This document shows, one piece after another, positions 18,455-27,493 of a stretch of DNA of 64,000 bases (position 1 is its first letter; every line of letters starts with the position of its first letter). Location: positions 1,798,001-1,862,000 of the forward strand of contig NZ_CP016477.1 in the NCBI RefSeq assembly GCF_001693275.1, written 5' to 3'. A program made the position numbers and the translations under genes. The notes under the pieces were generated by a model. It saw only the letters and a list, made by a program, of their open reading frames with translations, was not told the DNA's origin and ran no database searches. This DNA is from Picosynechococcus sp. PCC 7117. Lineage in GTDB: Bacteria; Cyanobacteriota; Cyanobacteriia; Cyanobacteriales; MRBY01.

Positions 18455-18844
18455 CTATTGGGTAGTCATTTCCAGAATCGCTTCAGAGAGAACTTTTACC
18501 GTATTTTCTAGTTGTTCTACTCTTTCTTCCATCGTCTGGGGCAGCGGCAGTTTTTCAACCAAGGGCACCAAATTTTTCCACCCTCTCTGACAAGTGATAC
18601 CATAGGCTTGTTTATAGATTTGGTAGCACTTATCATAGGTGCCATAGCGGGCTTGCAACAACTTTTGATCTACCTTTTTGTTTCCAGGTAAAGCATAAGG
18701 TTGTCCCAAATCTTTTTGGGCTGCGACGATTGTGCGTAGGCGTTCATACAAACCAGCAGTGATCGCAAAAACGCGAGCCGTATTTTTTAAGCTTTGCTTG
18801 TCTAATTCTTCTAATTCATCAATGATGCGGCTAAATCTGGACAT
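18455..18844 (-). CDS. Unknown 129-residue protein
   Basis: Not recognised. Soluble, mostly helical, with a central conserved-looking segment (YGTYDKCYQIYKQAYGITC, then RGWKNLVPLVE) and a C-terminal heptad-like helix (ERVEQLENTVKVLSEAILEM) that may form a short coiled coil. It begins 19 bp downstream of the end of the coiled-coil gene at 18864-19412 and very likely shares its transcript. It lies at the right edge of the HIP1-free island; a HIP1 site at 18420 is just downstream of it. Codon use is less AT-rich than in the island. Function cannot be inferred. Confidence 0.75.
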   Translation of the reverse strand: MSRFSRIIDELEELDKQSLKNTARVFAITAGLYERLRTIVAAQKDLGQPYALPGNKKVDQKLLQARYGTYDKCYQIYKQAYGITCQRGWKNLVPLVEKLPLPQTMEERVEQLENTVKVLSEAILEMTTQ

Positions 18845-18863
18845 GGCTATCTTCCTACTTTAA

Positions 18864-19412
18864 TCATTTATCCAAGAGACTTCTTTGAGTATTGGGAATC
18901 CCTGATCCCATTTGTGGTTTCTCTGGATCTGCTTCAGGATTCAAATCGATGGTGCCTGGATCCTTTGGGTCATCTTCAAAGAAGATCAGTTGTAAAAATT
19001 GCCATACAGCCTGGAATTTGCCGAAGATTGAATTGGTTTGTCTCACCCTCTCCGCCACGGCATAGGCTTCTTGTTCCATTTGTCTCAGTTCTGAGTAGAG
19101 TCGGTCTTTTTTGATGGTGGTTCTTTCTAAATTCTGAATTAAAGTCGTAATCTCTTGGTTAGCCGCATCGAGTTGACGCTCAAGCTGGATTTTTTCATCG
19201 CCCTTTAAGACCAATTGTCCTTCTAGGGCGTCGATATCTGTTTCCAGGATTTCTATTTGGTCTCTGTATTTCTCCGTCCAACTTTGGAGGGCACCCCGAG
19301 AAATTCGCAGGGATTTAATTACCTCAATGGCGTCTTGAAATGCCTGATCCTCTGGTTTTTCCTTTGCCAGTTGATACAGTTCTTGAACTTTTTCTTCAAA
19401 TCCTTCTTTCAC
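18864..19412 (-). CDS. Unknown coiled-coil protein, 182 residues
   Basis: Not recognised. The N-terminal helical segment (about 1-40) is followed by a long coiled coil (about 40-125: QIEILETDIDALEGQLVLKG, then heptads to RQMEQEAYAVAERVRQ). A hydrophobic, aromatic stretch (FGKFQAVWQFLQLIFF, about 130-146) may be a membrane-contact or re-entrant helix, and the tail is acidic and proline-rich. It is first of a two-gene unit with the 129-residue gene. Its upstream region contains the three DnaA-box-like repeats described separately, but nothing shows a link. Confidence 0.75.
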   Translation of the reverse strand: MKEGFEEKVQELYQLAKEKPEDQAFQDAIEVIKSLRISRGALQSWTEKYRDQIEILETDIDALEGQLVLKGDEKIQLERQLDAANQEITTLIQNLERTTIKKDRLYSELRQMEQEAYAVAERVRQTNSIFGKFQAVWQFLQLIFFEDDPKDPGTIDLNPEADPEKPQMGSGIPNTQRSLLDK

Positions 19413-19763
19413 GCAGCCTCTCCATACACTTACTTCCCTTAAGGATATTGGGAGAGCGTGATTAGTCTCAGTTTTGCTTTAATGTTCTTAAAAAACGTTC
19501 CGAAAAATTCACTGCTTTTTGTCGCGCAAAAAATATTTCAACATTTATCTCCCCTCAGTCAATTTTCCCTTGATAATATTGGCGATCGCCAAAAAGATCC
19601 TTTATGTTTCCTTAAGATTTAGCTGGGTCTCTTGTGGAAAACTTTCGGATTTTTGTGGAAAAAGAACTGTTTTTGTGGAAAAAACTTGAAAAAATCTGCC
19701 AGAGCAGATGCCCCCAACTGGAAAAAATCACAATGGGGGCGATCTCCAAAAATTTTAAGACCT
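19413..19763. other. 351-bp noncoding AT-rich stretch with DnaA-box-like repeats
   Basis: No convincing gene on either strand; a plus-strand frame at 19634-19861 runs into yggT from the opposite side and its N-terminal part merely translates the repeats. It holds the promoter side of the coiled-coil gene (19413 on), a HIP1 site near 19581 and the three TGTGGAAAA copies at 19633-19682. Confidence 0.7.
19633..19682 (+). repeat. Three phased DnaA-box-like 9-mers (TGTGGAAAA)
   Basis: Exact copies at 19633-19641, 19654-19662 and 19674-19682, all in one orientation, 21 and 20 bp apart (two helical turns). The complement, TTTTCCACA, is the form described for cyanobacterial DnaA boxes. Flanks are AT-rich. 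It may be a DnaA-binding cluster or a simple imperfect tandem repeat of about 20 bp. Confidence 0.5.
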
Positions 19764-20030
19764 TTAGAATAAAGCGCCACCGCCCAGGACACCACCAACG
19801 GCTTGGAGCAAGAAAATTGCCACAATGGGGGATAGATCCAAGCCTCCCAGGGGCGGAATAAACGAACGGAACAGGTTAAGGTAGGGGTCGGTCACAGGGC
19901 TCAGAAAACCCATCACTTGCATTGCCCAATCTGCGGTCTGAAACCAACTGAGAAGAATGCGGACAATGAGAAGCAGAAGATAAATCTGGATAAAGTTTCC
20001 GAGGCTGACTCGTAATAATTCGGCTGCCAT
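19764..20030 (-). CDS. YggT family membrane protein
   Basis: 88 residues with two hydrophobic segments (about 10-30 and 66-86) and the family core between them: LLIVRILLSWFQ, then DPYLNLFRSFIPPLGGLDLS. YggT/Ycf19-type proteins in cyanobacteria and chloroplasts have been linked to nucleoid partitioning and thylakoid or division-related processes, but the mechanism is unsettled. The length is normal for the family and the core motif is intact. It stands alone, with the noncoding DnaA-box-like stretch just downstream. Confidence 0.88.
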   Translation of the reverse strand: MAAELLRVSLGNFIQIYLLLLIVRILLSWFQTADWAMQVMGFLSPVTDPYLNLFRSFIPPLGGLDLSPIVAIFLLQAVGGVLGGGALF

Positions 20031-20122
20031 ATTCCTGTTACCGTATAAAAAACTGAAGACCTGACAATGGGGTCTTTGTCGTTCATCTTAACCGATGTTG
20101 CAAAATTGCTTGGGTACGGATA

Positions 20123-20425
20123 TCAAGAATTGGGGTTCAATGGCTCCTGACCATTGTGGGGATGTAATACCGTCATTTGTTGGCGGACATCGTCAATGGC
20201 ACCATTCAGTTGGGCAATCTTATTCTCCAGGCTGCGACGGGCCATTTCCATCCCTTCTTCGGTGTCAAAGCTGAGAGGTTCTTCTTCCTCTGACCACTGG
20301 GCCTGACGCGGGGCATTATTGTCTTTCACTTTCGAAGCGGCGATCGCCCCGGCAATGCCCCCCACAACACCACCAAAAATAGTGCCTAACAGAAACCCCG
20401 TCCCAAATCCATCGCGTTGACTCAT
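20123..20425 (-). CDS. Small membrane-anchored protein with glycine-zipper helix
   Basis: 100 residues. The N-terminus is one glycine-rich membrane helix (GTIFGGVVGGIAGAIAAS, about 14-31), as in YtxH-like proteins. An acidic linker (WSEEEEPLSF) and a C-terminal amphipathic helix follow (ARRSLENKIAQLNGAIDDVR). A cyanobacterial protein of unknown role, probably on the inner or thylakoid membrane with a soluble helical tail. It ends about 90 bp upstream of yggT on the same strand, so the two may be cotranscribed. Confidence 0.7.
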   Translation of the reverse strand: MSQRDGFGTGFLLGTIFGGVVGGIAGAIAASKVKDNNAPRQAQWSEEEEPLSFDTEEGMEMARRSLENKIAQLNGAIDDVRQQMTVLHPHNGQEPLNPNS

Positions 20426-20578
20426 AGGAAACCAAAACCCTTGATTCTTCTCAGTGCTACCTTAAGCTTAACGGTTGGGGATCGCTCTTGACCAGGGTGC
20501 GTTTGCAAAGATTTTTGCCAGGGAATGACCCTTGCTTGGAGATTTATTTTTTGTCTCCTGACACGCCAGCGTTAGAGG

Positions 20579-21235
20579 TCAGCGAGTACCAAAGGTGCGA
20601 TCGCCTGCATCCCCTAGACCGGGCACGATAAAGCCTTGATCATTCAGTTCTTGGTCGATCATCGCCGTATAAATTTGTAGGGCGGGATAGTCTAAACTCA
20701 GTTTCTGGAGGGCTGGCGGAGCCGCAACCACAGAGATAATGCGCACATTCTCCATGGCAATGCCGCGTTTTGTCACTTCAGCCATGGCCGCCGTGATCGT
20801 CCCCCCTGTTGCCAACATCGGATCGAGGAGCAGTAGACGAGTTTCTGGGGCAAATTGCGCTGGCAAATTATTTAGATAACAAGCCACCTCAAGGGTTTGT
20901 TCGTCCCGCCGATAGCCGAGGTGGTAGGTGGCAGCAATATTCGGGATTACCTCTTGGGCTCCTTCCATTAAACTGAGTCCGGCCCGCAGGATGGGAATTG
21001 CAATAAGCGGCGTTTGGGGATGGATTAAGGTGGCTGGGGCCTGGGCGAGGGGAGTTTCAACGGCCGCATCGAGGGTGGGCAGCCAATAGCGACAGGCTTC
21101 GTAGGTGAGCCATTTTCCCAGTTCTTTCATGGCCGTTTTAAACAGGGGGGTGGGGGTATTGGTTTCCCTGGCGATCGCCAACCAATGCTTGAGGAGGGGA
21201 TGATCAGGCACAAAAACCCGGAGTTGCGAAGCCAT
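20579..21235 (-). CDS. upp: Uracil phosphoribosyltransferase
   Basis: Salvages uracil: uracil + PRPP to UMP. 218 residues, normal for the family. Seen: the PRPP-binding loop DPMLATGGT, the flexible arginine region (HLGYRRDEQTLE) and the uracil-recognition C-terminus (IVPGLGDAGDRTFGTR). Start MASQLRVFVPDHPLLKHWL matches homologues. pyrR, a regulator that can have the same weak activity, lies 2.2 kb away. It is divergent from moaE across about 60 bp. Confidence 0.96.
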   Translation of the reverse strand: MASQLRVFVPDHPLLKHWLAIARETNTPTPLFKTAMKELGKWLTYEACRYWLPTLDAAVETPLAQAPATLIHPQTPLIAIPILRAGLSLMEGAQEVIPNIAATYHLGYRRDEQTLEVACYLNNLPAQFAPETRLLLLDPMLATGGTITAAMAEVTKRGIAMENVRIISVVAAPPALQKLSLDYPALQIYTAMIDQELNDQGFIVPGLGDAGDRTFGTR

Positions 21236-21297
21236 AGACGTTTTGCATCAAGAAAGAACCGTCCTTTAGACTAGCATAAGCTTTTAGATGAAACTCG

Positions 21298-21756
21298 ATG
21301 CGCGTCCCTACCTATCCTCACGATCAGTTTGCGATCGCCTTTGCCCCCCTCTCCTTTGATGCGGTGTATCGTCTCGCCGAAGACCCCGGTAGTGGGGCTG
21401 TAGTGGTGATGAGCGGTACCGTCCGGAATCGCAGCGATGGCAAGGCTGTCCATTATCTCGAATATCAAGCCTATGAACCAATGGCGATCACCGTTTTCCA
21501 ACAAATCGCCCACGACATCCGCCAACAGTGGCCCGACACAAATCGAGTCGTGATTCACCACCGCATCGGTAAGCTGGAAATCGGCGAAATTAGCGTCCTT
21601 GTCGCCGCTAGTTGTCCCCACCGAGCCGAAGCCTTTGCCGCCTGTCGCTACGGCATCGATACGATCAAACACAATGCCCCAATCTGGAAAAAGGAATTTT
21701 TTGCCGGGGGTACGAGCGAATGGGTGCAGGGTTGCCGCACTGCTGAGGGGTGTTAA
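21298..21756 (+). CDS. moaE: Molybdopterin synthase catalytic subunit
   Basis: Large subunit of molybdopterin synthase; with the thiocarboxylated MoaD it inserts two sulfurs into precursor Z. 152 residues. Seen: GAVVVMSGTVRNRSDGKAVH, YLEYQAYEPMA, the RIGKLEIGEISVLVAASCPHR core and the catalytic lysine region at the end (IWKKEFFAGGTSEWVQGC). Cyanobacteria need molybdopterin for nitrate reductase, in line with the NtcA-regulated nitrogen metabolism of the genome. No moaD is adjacent in this window. Confidence 0.94.
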   Translation: MRVPTYPHDQFAIAFAPLSFDAVYRLAEDPGSGAVVVMSGTVRNRSDGKAVHYLEYQAYEPMAITVFQQIAHDIRQQWPDTNRVVIHHRIGKLEIGEISVLVAASCPHRAEAFAACRYGIDTIKHNAPIWKKEFFAGGTSEWVQGCRTAEGC

Positions 21757-21847
21757 TCCTTCCTGACAGATACCCTTGTAACCGTTTGAAGAAAGTTTAG
21801 GCGATCGCGTATGATGGGACGCTGGTTCACATAAGGAAATCGCGGAT

Positions 21848-23398
21848 ATGGCACGTCGTTTAGCACTATTGAGCGTCTCAGACAAAACTGGCATCGTCGA
21901 ATTTGCCCGGCAACTCGTAGAAGAATTTGAATTTGACATCATCAGTAGCGGCGGCACCGCCAAAGCCCTCAAGGATGCAGGCGTCCCCGTCACCAAAGTC
22001 AGCGATTACACCGGTTCCCCAGAAATTCTCGGTGGCCGTGTGAAAACCCTCCACCCCAAGATCCACGGGGGCATTCTCGCCCGTCAGGACTTTCCCGAAC
22101 ATTTACAAGACTTAGACGACAATAATATTCGGCCCCTCAGCCTCGTCGCGGTCAATCTTTATCCCTTCGAGCAAACGATCGCCAAAGCAGGTGTGACCGT
22201 TCCCGAAGCCGTTGAACAAATTGATATCGGTGGCCCCGCAATGCTCCGGGCAGCGGCGAAAAACTTTGGTAGCCTCACTGTTATTTCCAATCCCCGTTAT
22301 TACGACGAATATTTAACGGAACTGCGCAGCAACGGCGGCACCGCGACCCTCGAATTTCGTCAACGCATGGCCGGGGAAACCTTTGCTCTCACCTGTGCCT
22401 ATGACCAGGCGATTTCGAGCTATTTTGCCAGCACCGTGAATGCCAATACAGACTTACCCCAACGCTTGGGCCTCAGTGGCGAAGCAGTGCAAACCCTCCG
22501 CTATGGCGAAAACCCCCACCAGAAAGCCACTTGGTACAAGACCGGAACCCAAATTGGTGGTTGGGCCGCCGCTGAAAAACTCCAGGGCAAGGAACTCAGC
22601 TACAACAACCTCGTGGATCTCGAAGCGGCACGACGGATCATTGCCGAGTTCCCCGATGGCGATCCTGCCGTCGCAATCCTCAAGCATACTAATCCTTGCG
22701 GTGTGGCCCTCGGTTCGACGTTACAAGAAGCCTACGAAAAAGCCTTTGCCGCCGATTCTGTGTCTGCCTTTGGGGGCATTGTCGCCCTAAATAAACCCCT
22801 CGATGGCCCCACTGCCGAAGCCATGGGGAAAGTCTTTTTAGAATGTGTGGTTGCCCCTGACTGCACCCCGGAAGCCAGAGAAATCATTGCGAAGAAGAAA
22901 AATCTGCGGGTTTTAACCCTCCCCGATCTGCTCACTGGCCCGACCCAAACCCTCAAGGCGATCGCCGGTGGCTTTTTAGCCCAGGATGCCGATACCCAAA
23001 TTGAAGCACCCCAAGATTGGCAGTGCGTCACGGAGAAACAACCCAGCGAGGCGGATCTCGCGGAATTGTTCTTCGCCTGGAAACTGTGCAAGCACGTTAA
23101 ATCCAACGCGATTCTCGTTTCCAAAGATCGGGCTACGGTTGGTGTGGGGGCTGGTCAAATGAACCGGGTCGGTGCCGCAAAAATTGCCTTTGAACAGGCG
23201 GGCGAAAAGGCCCAGGGTGCGTATCTAGCCAGTGACGCCTTTTTCCCCTTCGATGATTCGGTACGGAGTGCGGCCGCAGCAGGGATTAAGGCGATCGTTC
23301 AGCCGGGTGGTTCCATTCGGGACGAAGATTCGATCAAGGCCGCCAATGAATTGGGGCTGATCATGATGTTCACGGGTTCCCGCCATTTCCTCCACTAG
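21848..23398 (+). CDS. purH: Bifunctional AICAR transformylase / IMP cyclohydrolase
   Basis: Final two steps of purine synthesis: AICAR + 10-formyl-THF to FAICAR, then ring closure to IMP. 516 residues. The N-terminal MGS-like cyclohydrolase (about 1-195) begins ARRLALLSVSDKTGIVEFAR and carries GRVKTLHPKIHGGILARQD. The C-terminal transformylase (about 200-516) has LRYGENPHQKATWY and AILKHTNPCGVALG, and ends TGSRHFLH as in the family. It is convergent with pyrR, with a terminator between. Confidence 0.98.
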   Translation: MARRLALLSVSDKTGIVEFARQLVEEFEFDIISSGGTAKALKDAGVPVTKVSDYTGSPEILGGRVKTLHPKIHGGILARQDFPEHLQDLDDNNIRPLSLVAVNLYPFEQTIAKAGVTVPEAVEQIDIGGPAMLRAAAKNFGSLTVISNPRYYDEYLTELRSNGGTATLEFRQRMAGETFALTCAYDQAISSYFASTVNANTDLPQRLGLSGEAVQTLRYGENPHQKATWYKTGTQIGGWAAAEKLQGKELSYNNLVDLEAARRIIAEFPDGDPAVAILKHTNPCGVALGSTLQEAYEKAFAADSVSAFGGIVALNKPLDGPTAEAMGKVFLECVVAPDCTPEAREIIAKKKNLRVLTLPDLLTGPTQTLKAIAGGFLAQDADTQIEAPQDWQCVTEKQPSEADLAELFFAWKLCKHVKSNAILVSKDRATVGVGAGQMNRVGAAKIAFEQAGEKAQGAYLASDAFFPFDDSVRSAAAAGIKAIVQPGGSIRDEDSIKAANELGLIMMFTGSRHFLH

Positions 23399-23423
23399 GA
23401 TTTCGTATTGAAACAAAGCGAGC

Positions 23424-23457
23424 AGGTGTGTCGTAAAAATTGTGATGCACCTTTTTT
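23424..23457 (+). terminator. Rho-independent terminator of purH
   Basis: Stem AGGTGTGTC (23424-23432) / GATGCACCT (23444-23452) with two G-T pairs, 11-nt loop and a T6 run at 23452-23457. It ends just before the pyrR stop. Confidence 0.8.
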
Positions 23458-23462
23458 GCTGT

Positions 23463-23996
23463 CTATTTGATCAGTTCCACAGCGTCGCGGCCATCTAAAT
23501 CCTGGAGATAAACCTTGACTTGTTCTTCTTTGGCCGTGGGGAGTTTTTTCCCAGTAAAATCTGGCTGGATGGGCAGTTGGCGGTGACCCCGGTCAACTAA
23601 AACCGCTAGGCGGATTACCTCCGGGCGACCATAGTCATTCACGGCATTGAGGGCGGCGCGGATAGTGCGACCTTTGTAAATTACATCATCGATAAGGACG
23701 AGATTCTTGCCATTGAGATCAAAGGAAATATCTGTTTTTGAGGGTGTGCGTACCCGAATTTGGTCGAGGTCATCCCGATAAAACGTAATATCAAGGGCAC
23801 CGACGGGCACCGCAATGCCTTCGAGGGTTTCAATTTGCTTGGCAATATTTTCAGCAAGGGGAACGCCACGGGTATGGATTCCCAGCAGGGCTAAGTCGGT
23901 CAAATCCCCCGCTTTTTCGACAATTTGTGAGGCCAGACGGGTGATGGTGCGACGCATCTCCTCGGCGGATAAAATTTCGATGACGCTCTTTGTCAT
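23463..23996 (-). CDS. pyrR: PyrR: pyrimidine attenuation regulator / uracil phosphoribosyltransferase
   Basis: 177 residues of the PRTase fold. Seen: [20 protein letters not shown] at the start, the PRPP loop [19 protein letters not shown], and a C-terminal [20 protein letters not shown] segment typical of PyrR. In Bacillus PyrR binds pyr mRNA leaders in a UMP-dependent way. No PyrR-binding leader or pyr operon is seen here, so in this organism it may act in trans or mainly as an enzyme. Start at ATG 23996. Confidence 0.93.
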   Translation of the reverse strand: MTKSVIEILSAEEMRRTITRLASQIVEKAGDLTDLALLGIHTRGVPLAENIAKQIETLEGIAVPVGALDITFYRDDLDQIRVRTPSKTDISFDLNGKNLVLIDDVIYKGRTIRAALNAVNDYGRPEVIRLAVLVDRGHRQLPIQPDFTGKKLPTAKEEQVKVYLQDLDGRDAVELIK

Positions 23997-24354
23997 GGGC
24001 TCATTCTAAGCAAAAGTATTGCCATTGTAGAGCTTGTTTCGGGTCGATGGGAATCAACAAGATATGGGCTTCAACCGTTAGAAAAATTCATAAAGCGCGG
24101 CATTTTAGCGGTGGAAATGTCATGCTAGAGGTAGATTAGGGGGCAAAAATGCTCGATTTTTCTGCTTTTTGACCTTGTAAGAAAATTAAAGCTCTTGCCA
24201 AAAGGCGATCGCCTTTTCCTTAATCGATCCTGGGCTTAGGCCAGATATTAAGCTGATTAACTTTAAAATTACGCGCCGATTTTGTCGATAAATCCCTGAC
24301 ACGCCTGAGCCTTGTTGCACCTCAACCATTTTGAAGTTGCCACGGAGGTTTCCG

Positions 24355-24606
24355 ATGTTTCTCAACCACGCCCCAGAACAGGTCTTGATCGAAGTGCTGA
24401 ATCTGCATGAATTATGGGATCCGTTCAAAACAAAAGTTTGGGCCCGTGCCCATGCCGGAGAAGAAATGCAAGACCCGGAATTTTATCCCAAAGCTGAACT
24501 GCTTTTCCCTTCGGGAGAATCTCTCCCCAAAGCCTGGATTGATCCCCATTATCGTGCCAATGTGCCCATGCCAGAACATTTATCTGCCGCTGCGGCGACG
24601 GGCTAA
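24355..24606 (+). CDS. Conserved cyanobacterial protein, 83 residues, unknown
   Basis: Not assigned to a functional family. The ATG at 24355 is preceded by a good ribosome-binding site (GGAGG, 24344-24348); an in-frame TTG at 24331 is upstream of that site and rejected. The sequence is soluble and compact: LIEVLNLHELWDPFK, HAGEEMQDPEFYPKAELLFP and SGESLPKAWIDPHYR look like conserved blocks. A clear terminator follows. Similar small proteins are sometimes called acetyltransferases in annotations, but no acetyl-CoA-binding motif is visible and I do not adopt that name. Confidence 0.75.
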   Translation: MFLNHAPEQVLIEVLNLHELWDPFKTKVWARAHAGEEMQDPEFYPKAELLFPSGESLPKAWIDPHYRANVPMPEHLSAAAATG

Positions 24607-24644
24607 GATCAGCTTCTTTTTGAAATCCCATTGAGCTTTTGAGG

Positions 24645-24684
24645 CTCTCCCCGTCATTATTGTAGATTAAGGGAGAGTTTTTTT
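24645..24684 (+). terminator. Terminator of the 83-residue gene
   Basis: CTCTCCC (24645-24651) / GGGAGAG (24671-24677), 19-nt loop, T7 at 24678-24684. Confidence 0.75.
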
Positions 24685-24708
24685 ATGCTCGGTGATGAGA
24701 TTAGCCAC

Positions 24709-24748
24709 AAAAAAGAGAGCCCGTGGGATAACTTTCACGCAACTCTCT
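24709..24748 (-). terminator. Terminator of leuS
   Basis: On the minus strand AGAGAG/CTCTCT (24743-24748 and 24714-24719) with an inner CGTG/CACG stem, followed by a T6 run (A run 24709-24714 on plus). It lies 28 bp after the leuS stop. Confidence 0.75.
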
Positions 24749-24775
24749 ATTTCTTTACTATTTAGTTATTGGCAA

Positions 24776-27334
24776 CTACTTAGGAATCACGAAGTTCACC
24801 AATTTGTTCGGGACAACGATCACTTTTTTAATCTCTTTGCCCGCAATGTAACGTTGGGCAATGTCAGAGGCCGTGGCAGTTTTCTCTAGATCCGCTTTGC
24901 TAATCCCTGCTGGTACTTGGATTGTCCCCCGGGTCTTTCCGAGGATCTGGATCACAATGGTAATTTCGTCCACCGTCAGGGCCGCTTCATCTAACTGCGG
25001 GAAAGGAACGGTGTGGATCGATTCACTGTGACCGAGATTTGACCAAAGTTCATCGGCGATGTGGGGCGCAAAGGGAGCCAGCAGTAAAATCAGCGTTTCG
25101 ATCGCCTCTTTATACACAGGAGAATCCACGCATTTCACGTCTTTGATCGCGTTATTGAGCTTCATCAGTTCGGCGATCGCCGTATTAAATTGGTAGTCCC
25201 CTTCGAGGTCTTCTTGGATTTCTTTGATCGCGGTGTGCACAGCCCGACGCAGATCTTTTTCTGCCTTAGACAGTTCGCCTGTCGCTTTAACGCTAGTTTC
25301 TGCGGCTTCATAGCCAGCAACTAAATTCCAAATCCGATTTAAAAAGCGGAATTGCCCTTCCACATCGGCATCGTCCCACTCTAGATCCTTTTCGGGGGGT
25401 GCTTTAAAGAGGATAAACATCCGCGCCGTATCCGCGCCGTATTTGTCTAACACCAGGGCCGGATCGACGCCGTTGTATTTCGACTTCGACATCTTTTCGT
25501 AGAAGCCTGTGAGCGGTTCGCCGGTTTCTGGATCTTTGGGATCATTGGGGTCAACTTGATCAGCGGGCACATATTTATTCGTGCGCGGATTTTTGTAGGT
25601 CAGCGCCTGCACCATCCCCTGGGTTAACAAGCGATTGAAGGGTTCATCTACGCTCACCAGTTGGCGATCGCGCACCACTTTTGTGAAAAAGCGGGAGTAG
25701 AGCAGGTGGAGAATCGCGTGTTCAATGCCGCCCACGTATTGATCGACGGCCATCCAATCGTTAACTGGGTCGAGGGCAAAGGGTTTTTCGGTGTTATTGG
25801 CGTCGGTGTAGCGCAGGAAATACCAAGACGAATCAATAAAGGTATCCATCGTGTCCGTTTCCCGACGGGCAGTTTTCCCGCAACAGGGACAGTCCACCGT
25901 CTGCCAGTCGGCCATCTGGGCCAAGGGCGAACCACCCCGCGCCGAAAATTCCACATCTTCGGGTAATACGACAGGGAGATCACTGTCCGGCACAGGCACC
26001 ACACCGCAATCATCACAGTAGATCATCGGGATCGGGCAGCCCCAGTACCGCTGTCGGGAGATCAGCCAATCCCGCAGACGATATTGAATTTGTTCTCGAC
26101 CGAAACCGTTTTCGGCGGCAAATTTGGCGATCGCCTTTTTCCCTTCGGTAGAAACTAGGCCATCGAACTGGCCACTATTCACCATAATGCCCGCCTCGGT
26201 ATAAGCCTCTGTGAGTGCCGCCGTCGCGTCGCCACCTTCTGGAATAATTACTGTTTTGATCGGTAAATTATTTTCCTTGGCAAACTTAAAGTCACGGCTA
26301 TCGTGGGCCGGAACCCCCATCACTGCCCCTGTACCATATTCATACAGCACATAATTGGCGATTAGAATCGGCACTTTTTCCCCAGTGAAAGGATTGGTCA
26401 CCTTGCCCCCAGTCGCAACCCCTTTTTTCGGCTTATCATCGGCGGTGCGATCCTGTTCGCTTTCCTGGCTCACCTCAGCGATAAACGCATCAACAGCAGC
26501 TTTTTGTGCGGGCGTTGTTACCTGGGCGACGAGGGGATGTTCCGGCGCGAGGACAACGTAGGTGACTCCAAAGACCGTATCTGGGCGCGTGGTAAAGACT
26601 GCGACTTTTTCGTCGCTACCGACAACGGGAAATTCTAGGTGCGCCCCGGTGGATTTGCCGATCCAGTTTTCTTGCATCAATTTCACCCGCTCCGGCCAAC
26701 CGTCGAGGGTATTGAGATCCTGGAGGAGTTCTTCGGCGTAGTCGGTGATCTTCAGGAACCATTGGCGCAGCAATTTTTTCTCCACGATCGCCCCCGACCG
26801 CCAGGAACGGCCTTCCGCGTCTACCTGTTCATTCGCCAAAACCGTCTGATCAATGGGATCCCAATTTACTGCCGCTTCTTTTTGGTAGGCTAATCCAGCT
26901 TTGTAAAACTGCAAAAAGAGCCATTGCGTCCATTTGTAATAGTCGGGGGAACAGGTGGCGACTTCTCGATCCCAATCGATAGAAAGGCCCAACTGTTTAA
27001 GCTGCTCGCGCATTTGAGCAATATTTTGATACGTCCATTTTGCGGGCGGAATCCCCCGGTCGATGGCGGCATTTTCTGCGGGTAGCCCAAAAGCGTCCCA
27101 ACCCATGGGATGAAGCACTCGATAGCCTTGCATTCTTTTGTAGCGGGCAATGACATCGGTGATCACATAGTTGCGCACATGACCCATGTGGAGCTTGCCG
27201 GAGGGATAGGGAAACATCGACAGAGCGTAAAATTTTGGCTTGTCACTTTGGCTAGGGGTTTTGTCTAAGCCAAGCTCTAGCCATTGTTGTTGCCATTTCG
27301 CTTCAATATCAGCGGCACTGTATCGCGTTTCCAC
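24776..27334 (-). CDS. leuS: Leucyl-tRNA synthetase
   Basis: Class I synthetase charging tRNA-Leu. 852 residues, full length. Seen: the HIGH-type motif [11 protein letters not shown] (about 46-56), the connective-polypeptide editing domain (about 220-420, including a threonine-rich [15 protein letters not shown]), a zinc-binding set (CDDCG and CPCCG), and the KMSKS-type loop [13 protein letters not shown]. The C-terminal anticodon-binding domain ends in [17 protein letters not shown]. Well preserved, with several HIP1 sites. Confidence 0.98.
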   Translation of the reverse strand: METRYSAADIEAKWQQQWLELGLDKTPSQSDKPKFYALSMFPYPSGKLHMGHVRNYVITDVIARYKRMQGYRVLHPMGWDAFGLPAENAAIDRGIPPAKWTYQNIAQMREQLKQLGLSIDWDREVATCSPDYYKWTQWLFLQFYKAGLAYQKEAAVNWDPIDQTVLANEQVDAEGRSWRSGAIVEKKLLRQWFLKITDYAEELLQDLNTLDGWPERVKLMQENWIGKSTGAHLEFPVVGSDEKVAVFTTRPDTVFGVTYVVLAPEHPLVAQVTTPAQKAAVDAFIAEVSQESEQDRTADDKPKKGVATGGKVTNPFTGEKVPILIANYVLYEYGTGAVMGVPAHDSRDFKFAKENNLPIKTVIIPEGGDATAALTEAYTEAGIMVNSGQFDGLVSTEGKKAIAKFAAENGFGREQIQYRLRDWLISRQRYWGCPIPMIYCDDCGVVPVPDSDLPVVLPEDVEFSARGGSPLAQMADWQTVDCPCCGKTARRETDTMDTFIDSSWYFLRYTDANNTEKPFALDPVNDWMAVDQYVGGIEHAILHLLYSRFFTKVVRDRQLVSVDEPFNRLLTQGMVQALTYKNPRTNKYVPADQVDPNDPKDPETGEPLTGFYEKMSKSKYNGVDPALVLDKYGADTARMFILFKAPPEKDLEWDDADVEGQFRFLNRIWNLVAGYEAAETSVKATGELSKAEKDLRRAVHTAIKEIQEDLEGDYQFNTAIAELMKLNNAIKDVKCVDSPVYKEAIETLILLLAPFAPHIADELWSNLGHSESIHTVPFPQLDEAALTVDEITIVIQILGKTRGTIQVPAGISKADLEKTATASDIAQRYIAGKEIKKVIVVPNKLVNFVIPK

Positions 27335-27493
27335 TCTTGGTTCTCCGTGTTGTAAGGGTCAGTGGCTTATTTTAACCCCCGAGTGGATGGGTTGCTGCCT
27401 AGGAGGGCCAGGGATTTTTTTAGGGGCGATCGCCTTTATTCTCGCCTCGGAAAAAGATCGGGCACAATGGACAATAGGGCCACAGGAGAAAAG

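Noticed and set aside
19634-19861. 75-codon plus-strand frame starting in the DnaA-box-like repeats
   Set aside because: Its N-terminal part merely translates the repeats, and it runs antisense into yggT.
24186-24329. Minus-strand small gene of 47 codons
   Set aside because: No ribosome-binding site, the AT-rich region lacks any family motif, and it is divergent from a gene with a strong site at 24355. Not excluded, but unsupported.
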